Source of the DNA: Alphaproteobacteria bacterium | GTDB lineage: Bacteria > Pseudomonadota > Alphaproteobacteria > RS24 | Length of the DNA stretch: 9,295 nt | NCBI GenBank assembly: GCA_028816945.1 | Contig: JAPPQG010000182.1 | Coordinates: 1 to 9,295 of the forward strand | Direction: 5' to 3' | Shown: piece after piece, positions 6,095 through 9,295 of the stretch | How the letters are laid out: each line of letters opens with the position of its first letter | Numbering within the stretch: position 1 is the stretch's first letter | Translations under genes and position numbers: made by a program | Notes under the pieces: generated by a model | What the model was told of the DNA's origin: nothing | Database searches by the model: none | What the model saw: the letters and a program-made list of their open reading frames with translations, nothing else

Positions 6095-7231
6095 TCAAAA
6101 GAGATATTTGACGCTAAATCCAACGCTCCAAAAGTCTAAATCGTCTGTTTGGAAGCGATAGCGCACAGGGTCGCCGCCTGCTGTGCCCGGCGCAATCGTT
6201 GATGCATGGCCGCGCAATAAATCCCATTCTCGCCCGTCTGAAAATTTATCCTCAAAGCGCACATAGCGCAATTTGACGCCGGGCAAAACCCGCTCTGTTA
6301 GCGGATAATCCAAGCCTAGCATAAATTGCCATGTCATAAGTTCGTCCGATAATTTATGGTTGGCAAGCGTGGCTGTGCCTGCGGCTCCAGGATGACGCCC
6401 CGCCGCACGCAAAACAGACGCATCACTATTGCGGATAAATTGGGCTGAATAAGCAAATTCTATATCTGTTATCCCTACGCCCAAACCAATATAGGGCATA
6501 AAATGAGATTGTAGGGGTTGGAAGTCATAATAAACATTGAGCGAAAAATGTTCGTTGCGAAAATCTGTCACGGATTCACCTTGCACAACGAGTTCTGAAT
6601 CTTTGGATGTATCACTCGCAATAGAGACAACATTCTGCAAGGGCGAATAGCCGCCACTATGCGTATGGCGCAAATATTCTAACTCTAAACGCACCGCCCC
6701 CCAATCATAACCAGCAGTCAAGCCAAACAGAGCGGCTGTGTCTAAATCAAAACTATTCTCCCAACTATCGCCGCGCTGACAAGTTGGGCTTGTCAATGGT
6801 ATAGGCAAACTCAATGTCTCGCCCGCTGAATCAGGGTCGGGAATTGTGGTTGGCGCAAAATGCTGGTCGCAATTTGTCGGCACATCTGTATCACTTGACG
6901 GATTGGTAATTTTATTATCGGTGGTTATGCCAAGTTCCAAGCCGCCATACCAGCCTTGCCTCTGTCCTCCCCTCTGCCTCTGTGTTTGCTTCTGCGCCTG
7001 CTTCTGTGCTTGCTCTTGCCTCTGTCCCTGCGCCCGCTGCTGTTCTTGCGCCTGCTTGTATCCATCTCTTCCACCCGCATAGGACATGCCCGACAAGCCC
7101 GTCAAGACGCCCACAAAGGTAAAACACAGCGCGATAATAAAACAAAACGCGCCCTGTAAAATGTTATGTGAAATCTTGTGTAAAATCTTATGTAAAAATC
7201 TATTTGCAAATCGGTAAGTGACACTATTCAT
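6095..7231 (-). CDS. Outer-membrane beta-barrel protein with a glutamine-rich linker
   Basis: This looks like a secreted outer-membrane barrel of the OmpA-like/porin-like superfamily; its substrate or role is unknown. An ATG at 7243 is in frame, but a GGAG (7240-7237) sits 6 nt before the second ATG at 7231, so the shorter form of 378 residues is preferred. Residues 1-27 are a long basic and His-rich n-region, about 28-48 are hydrophobic, and SYA (50-52) is a plausible signal peptidase I site. Residues 60-92 are almost entirely Gln with Ala, Lys, Arg and Glu. The mature domain from WYGGLELG (94-101) has alternating beta-strand sequence: AGYDWGAVRLELEYLRH, FSLNVYYDFQ, YIGLGVGITDIEFAYSAQF, WQFMLGLDYPL and PGVKLRYVRF. 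It ends WSVGFSVKYLF with the C-terminal Phe used by the barrel assembly machinery. The gene has its own probable promoter and lies between lolD and the small membrane gene. Confidence 0.85.
   Translation of the reverse strand: MNSVTYRFANRFLHKILHKISHNILQGAFCFIIALCFTFVGVLTGLSGMSYAGGRDGYKQAQEQQRAQGQRQEQAQKQAQKQTQRQRGGQRQGWYGGLELGITTDNKITNPSSDTDVPTNCDQHFAPTTIPDPDSAGETLSLPIPLTSPTCQRGDSWENSFDLDTAALFGLTAGYDWGAVRLELEYLRHTHSGGYSPLQNVVSIASDTSKDSELVVQGESVTDFRNEHFSLNVYYDFQPLQSHFMPYIGLGVGITDIEFAYSAQFIRNSDASVLRAAGRHPGAAGTATLANHKLSDELMTWQFMLGLDYPLTERVLPGVKLRYVRFEDKFSDGREWDLLRGHASTIAPGTAGGDPVRYRFQTDDLDFWSVGFSVKYLF
6955..7054 (-). repeat. Low-complexity Gln-rich linker coding repeat
   Basis: The DNA is a degenerate series of CAG/CAA codons alternating with Ala, Lys, Arg, Glu or Gly codons, encoding residues 60-92 of the outer-membrane protein. 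The 13-mer cttgcctctgtcc recurs at 6955-6967 and 7015-7027, 60 nt apart and in frame. The pattern suggests growth by slippage or unequal recombination. Confidence 0.8.
7155..7202 (-). repeat. Four imperfect 12-bp tandem repeats in the signal-peptide n-region
   Basis: On the plus strand the units are TGTAAAATGTTA (7155), TGTGAAATCTTG (7167), TGTAAAATCTTA (7179) and TGTAAAAATCTA (7191). Units 1 and 3 differ at one base, units 2 and 3 at two; the fourth is shifted by one A. They encode the LHKILHKISHNIL stretch, so each unit adds four residues in frame to the n-region. Confidence 0.8.
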
Positions 7232-7283
7232 ATGATACTCCATTTATATTATGACGAAACACAATAAGGCTATAAGGGCATTT

Positions 7284-7289
7284 ATTATA
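7284..7289 (-). promoter_or_regulatory. Probable -10 box of the outer-membrane protein gene
   Basis: A perfect TATAAT lies on the minus strand, about 46 nt upstream of the ATG at 7231 allowing for the start site. The region 17-18 nt further upstream is A/T-rich but has no good -35 box, so the promoter may need an activator. It lies in the short gap after the lolD stop. Confidence 0.4.
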
Positions 7290-7321
7290 ATCTGCTTCTA
7301 TCCTCTAATATGATTCGCTCT

Positions 7322-8023
7322 TTATTTCAACTTACCATCTTCTAAAATAAATTGTTGGTCGAGGCGGGTGGCAAGGGCGTGATTATGCGTGGCAATAATC
7401 GCGGCCGCGCCTTGTTCGCGGGCAGTTTGCATAAATATATCAAATACATGCGCCCCAATACGCGGGTCGAGACTGCCTGTCGGCTCATCTGCCAAAACGA
7501 GGCTTGGCTGGTTTGCCAAAGCACGCGCAATGGCTATGCGTTGCTGCTCGCCACCTGACATTTCACCCGGCAAATGATTGGCGCGCGCCGTTAGGTCAAG
7601 TTGCGCTAACAAATCATGCGCCCGCGCCCGTGCTGCTTCTTTATGCCGTCCCGCAATACGCATAGGCAACATAATATTTTCAAGCGCGGTAAATTCGGGC
7701 AGTAAATTATGGAATTGATAGACAAAGCCAATATGAGCGCGCCGTAAATCTGTGCGCTGTTTGTCATTTGCTTTGCTTATATCTTTACCGACTAGATATA
7801 TTTGCCCTTCTTGGGGGTGTTCTAGCAAGCCCGCAAGATGCAAGAGGGTCGATTTACCCGACCCTGATGGGCCTGTTAAAGCAACTAATTGGCGCGCTTG
7901 CAAAACGAGGTCAATGCCACGCAAAACATCAATCCGCTGTGTCCCTTGCTGGTAGAAATGTTTTATCTGCGATAGGCGCAAAATGTCTGTCTCACCCTTA
8001 TTCTCATTCTCATTTTTATTCAT
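7322..8023 (-). CDS. lolD: Lipoprotein-releasing ABC transporter, ATP-binding subunit LolD
   Basis: LolD powers extraction of outer-membrane lipoproteins from the inner membrane and their hand-over to LolA. The 233 residues match the usual family length. Walker A is GPSGSGKST (51-59), the Q-loop is VYQFHNLLPEFTALENIMLP (Q103), the ABC signature is MSGGEQQR (155-162), Walker B is LVLADE (175-180), and the H-loop His is H213. VYQFHNLLPEFTALEN is typical of LolD rather than of other small ABC exporters. The ATG at 8023 is chosen because GGAGG lies 9 nt upstream and it overlaps the permease stop by 8 nt (ATGAATAA). A longer frame back to 8116 would add an unrelated N terminus inside the permease gene. 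The first residues, MNKNENENKG, come from a short AATGAG-like repeat. Confidence 0.96.
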   Translation of the reverse strand: MNKNENENKGETDILRLSQIKHFYQQGTQRIDVLRGIDLVLQARQLVALTGPSGSGKSTLLHLAGLLEHPQEGQIYLVGKDISKANDKQRTDLRRAHIGFVYQFHNLLPEFTALENIMLPMRIAGRHKEAARARAHDLLAQLDLTARANHLPGEMSGGEQQRIAIARALANQPSLVLADEPTGSLDPRIGAHVFDIFMQTAREQGAAAIIATHNHALATRLDQQFILEDGKLK

Positions 8024-9275
8024 AGCGCAAAGCCTCCACAGGTGCCAAAGAGGCGGCGCGCCAAGCAGGATAAAGGGTTGAGAGAAAGGACAGACCCAAA
8101 GCCATGAGCGCAACAATAATCAGTTGTGAGGGGATAATTTCCGCCGGCAAGTCGCGCAAAAAATAAACATCAGCGGGGAATAATTCGGCACCCGTTAGGC
8201 TTGTAATTATTTGCCGTATGGTTTCTATATTTTCACAAAAGACCACGCCAAGTAGCAAGCCCGCAAGCGTGCCAGCTACGCCAATCGATGCGCCTGTGAT
8301 AAAGAAAATCCGCAAAATAGCGCCGCGGGTCGCCCCCATGCTACGCAAAACGGCAATATCCCGCCCCTTATCTTTAACAAGCATAACCAGTCCCGATACG
8401 ATATTCAGCGCGGCAACAAGCAAAATAAGCGTCAAAATCATAAACATAACATTGCGTTCAACCTTTAATGCGCCCGATAGAGTCGCATTCGCCTCTTGCC
8501 AATCGAGCATATAGGCGTTGTCATCTAATGCTGCTTGCAGCGCAGGACGTTGGGCTTTAATTTTATCCGCATGCGCAACGACAATTTCCAAAGCAGAGGC
8601 GGCGCGTGTTTGCCCTAAAAGGTCAGCCACATTTTCCATATTGGTAAAAATAAAACTGAGGTCATATTCGGACAGGCCAACTTCAAAAATCGCGGCTATT
8701 TCATAGCGGCGCAGGCGCGGTGCTGTGCCAAAAGGCGTGACCGCCCCGCGGGGCGCAACTAGGGCTAGCGGCGTGCCAATCTCTAACCCATAACGTTGCG
8801 CTAAACGCTGCCCTATGGCAATCGCCCGCCTCTTATTTCCTATATCGGCAAGACTGCCCTGCCTTATATTATTGGCTAAAACAGGCAGGCTTTCTAATGC
8901 GCTTTGCGGCAAGCCCCGCACTAATGCGCCGCGCACAAGGCGACCAGATGAAACCATAACCTGCCCTTCTAAATAAGGTGTCACGCGCACCACCCCTTCA
9001 ACCGCTTCTAGTTTGGCAATTTGTCCGTCAATATCATTAAATGTGCCTGTAATGGGACGCACTGTCGCATGGCCACCAACACCTAAAATGCGGTCGAGTA
9101 AATCTGTGCGAAAGCCATTCATCACAGCCATAACAATAATTAAAGTCGCAACACCAAGCATAATGCCAAGAAAAGAGACCCAAGCAATGACTGAAATAAA
9201 GCCGGCGCGCCGTTTGGCTTTAATATAGCGCAAGGCAATTTGCCATTCAAAAGCTGCAAAGGGAGATAAAGTCAT
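8016..9275 (-). CDS. lolC: Lipoprotein-releasing ABC transporter permease, LolC/LolE family
   Basis: This is the inner-membrane permease that works with LolD to release lipoproteins for LolA. At 419 residues it has the family's usual length. The N terminus FEWQIALRYIKAKRRAGFIS is a typical LolC/E opening. One membrane span follows (about 26-52), then a large periplasmic domain (to about 265). Three C-terminal spans follow, around residues 268-300, 312-345 and 380-402. KDKGRDIAVLRSMGATRGAILRIF is the FtsX-type cytoplasmic coupling loop, and PAWRAASLAPVEALRYE is the characteristic C terminus. LolC and LolE cannot be separated from the sequence; with only one permease visible, it may act as a homodimer, as in single-gene (LolF-type) systems. 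The ATG at 9275 has only a weak GAG-type Shine-Dalgarno. The gene overlaps lolD by 8 nt, so the two are translationally coupled. Confidence 0.94.
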   Translation of the reverse strand: MTLSPFAAFEWQIALRYIKAKRRAGFISVIAWVSFLGIMLGVATLIIVMAVMNGFRTDLLDRILGVGGHATVRPITGTFNDIDGQIAKLEAVEGVVRVTPYLEGQVMVSSGRLVRGALVRGLPQSALESLPVLANNIRQGSLADIGNKRRAIAIGQRLAQRYGLEIGTPLALVAPRGAVTPFGTAPRLRRYEIAAIFEVGLSEYDLSFIFTNMENVADLLGQTRAASALEIVVAHADKIKAQRPALQAALDDNAYMLDWQEANATLSGALKVERNVMFMILTLILLVAALNIVSGLVMLVKDKGRDIAVLRSMGATRGAILRIFFITGASIGVAGTLAGLLLGVVFCENIETIRQIITSLTGAELFPADVYFLRDLPAEIIPSQLIIVALMALGLSFLSTLYPAWRAASLAPVEALRYE

Positions 9276-9295
9276 TATGGCGTCTCATTTAATTA

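Noticed and set aside
6846..7159. Cys/Leu-rich plus-strand frames opposite the Gln-rich linker
   Set aside because: Their composition is simply the reverse reading of CAG-type repeats; no start signals.
7232..7243. Outer-membrane protein start at 7243
   Set aside because: The GGAG that would serve as ribosome binding site lies inside this extension, 6 nt before the ATG at 7231.
8024..8116. Longer lolD start at 8116
   Set aside because: The added N terminus is unrelated to LolD and lies wholly inside the permease gene; ATG 8023 has a GGAGG and gives the normal family length.
9276..9295. End of a proS gene upstream of lolC
   Set aside because: proS commonly precedes lolC in this class, but only 20 nt are visible and no protein sequence can be read from them.

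Overview
The window reads as a piece of an alphaproteobacterial chromosome of moderate GC content. Every recognisable gene lies on the minus strand. The gene families and their grouping (lolC-lolD near dnaE, with rpsB-tsf downstream), the style of the DnaE and S2 sequences, and GANTC sites in a promoter palindrome all fit Alphaproteobacteria. I cannot place it below class level.

In the direction of transcription (high to low coordinates), lolC/E (9275-8016) and lolD (8023-7322) form an overlapping pair for the inner-membrane lipoprotein-release ABC transporter. Next comes an outer-membrane beta-barrel protein with an unusual glutamine-rich linker after its signal peptide (7231-6095). A 33-residue single-span membrane protein with its own promoter and strong ribosome binding site follows (5896-5795); I do not recognise it. 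Then comes dnaE, the replicative DNA polymerase III alpha subunit, broken into two frames (5565-5020 and 5033-1794). The window ends with rpsB (1623-532) and the start of tsf (539 to the edge), the usual translation operon, again joined by an overlap.

dnaE is broken by an imperfect tandem repeat of exactly 82 bp (4953-5034 and 5035-5116). The copies differ at six positions, all transitions, five of them silent. That pattern looks more like two strain alleles joined end to end in an assembly than a fresh mutation, although a real split gene cannot be excluded.

The gaps between genes carry structure. The rpsB leader contains two complementary pairs in A-B-A'-B' order, a pseudoknot topology whose last arm sits next to the Shine-Dalgarno sequence; this suggests autoregulation by S2. 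The dnaE promoter is followed by a 9-2-9 palindrome containing two GANTC (CcrM-type) sites. A perfect 10-bp hairpin lies between the small membrane gene and dnaE. No tRNA, rRNA, CRISPR array, insertion sequence or phage gene was seen. The candidates for something undescribed are the small membrane protein, the rpsB leader RNA and the repeat-built outer-membrane protein; none amounts to a demonstrated new system.
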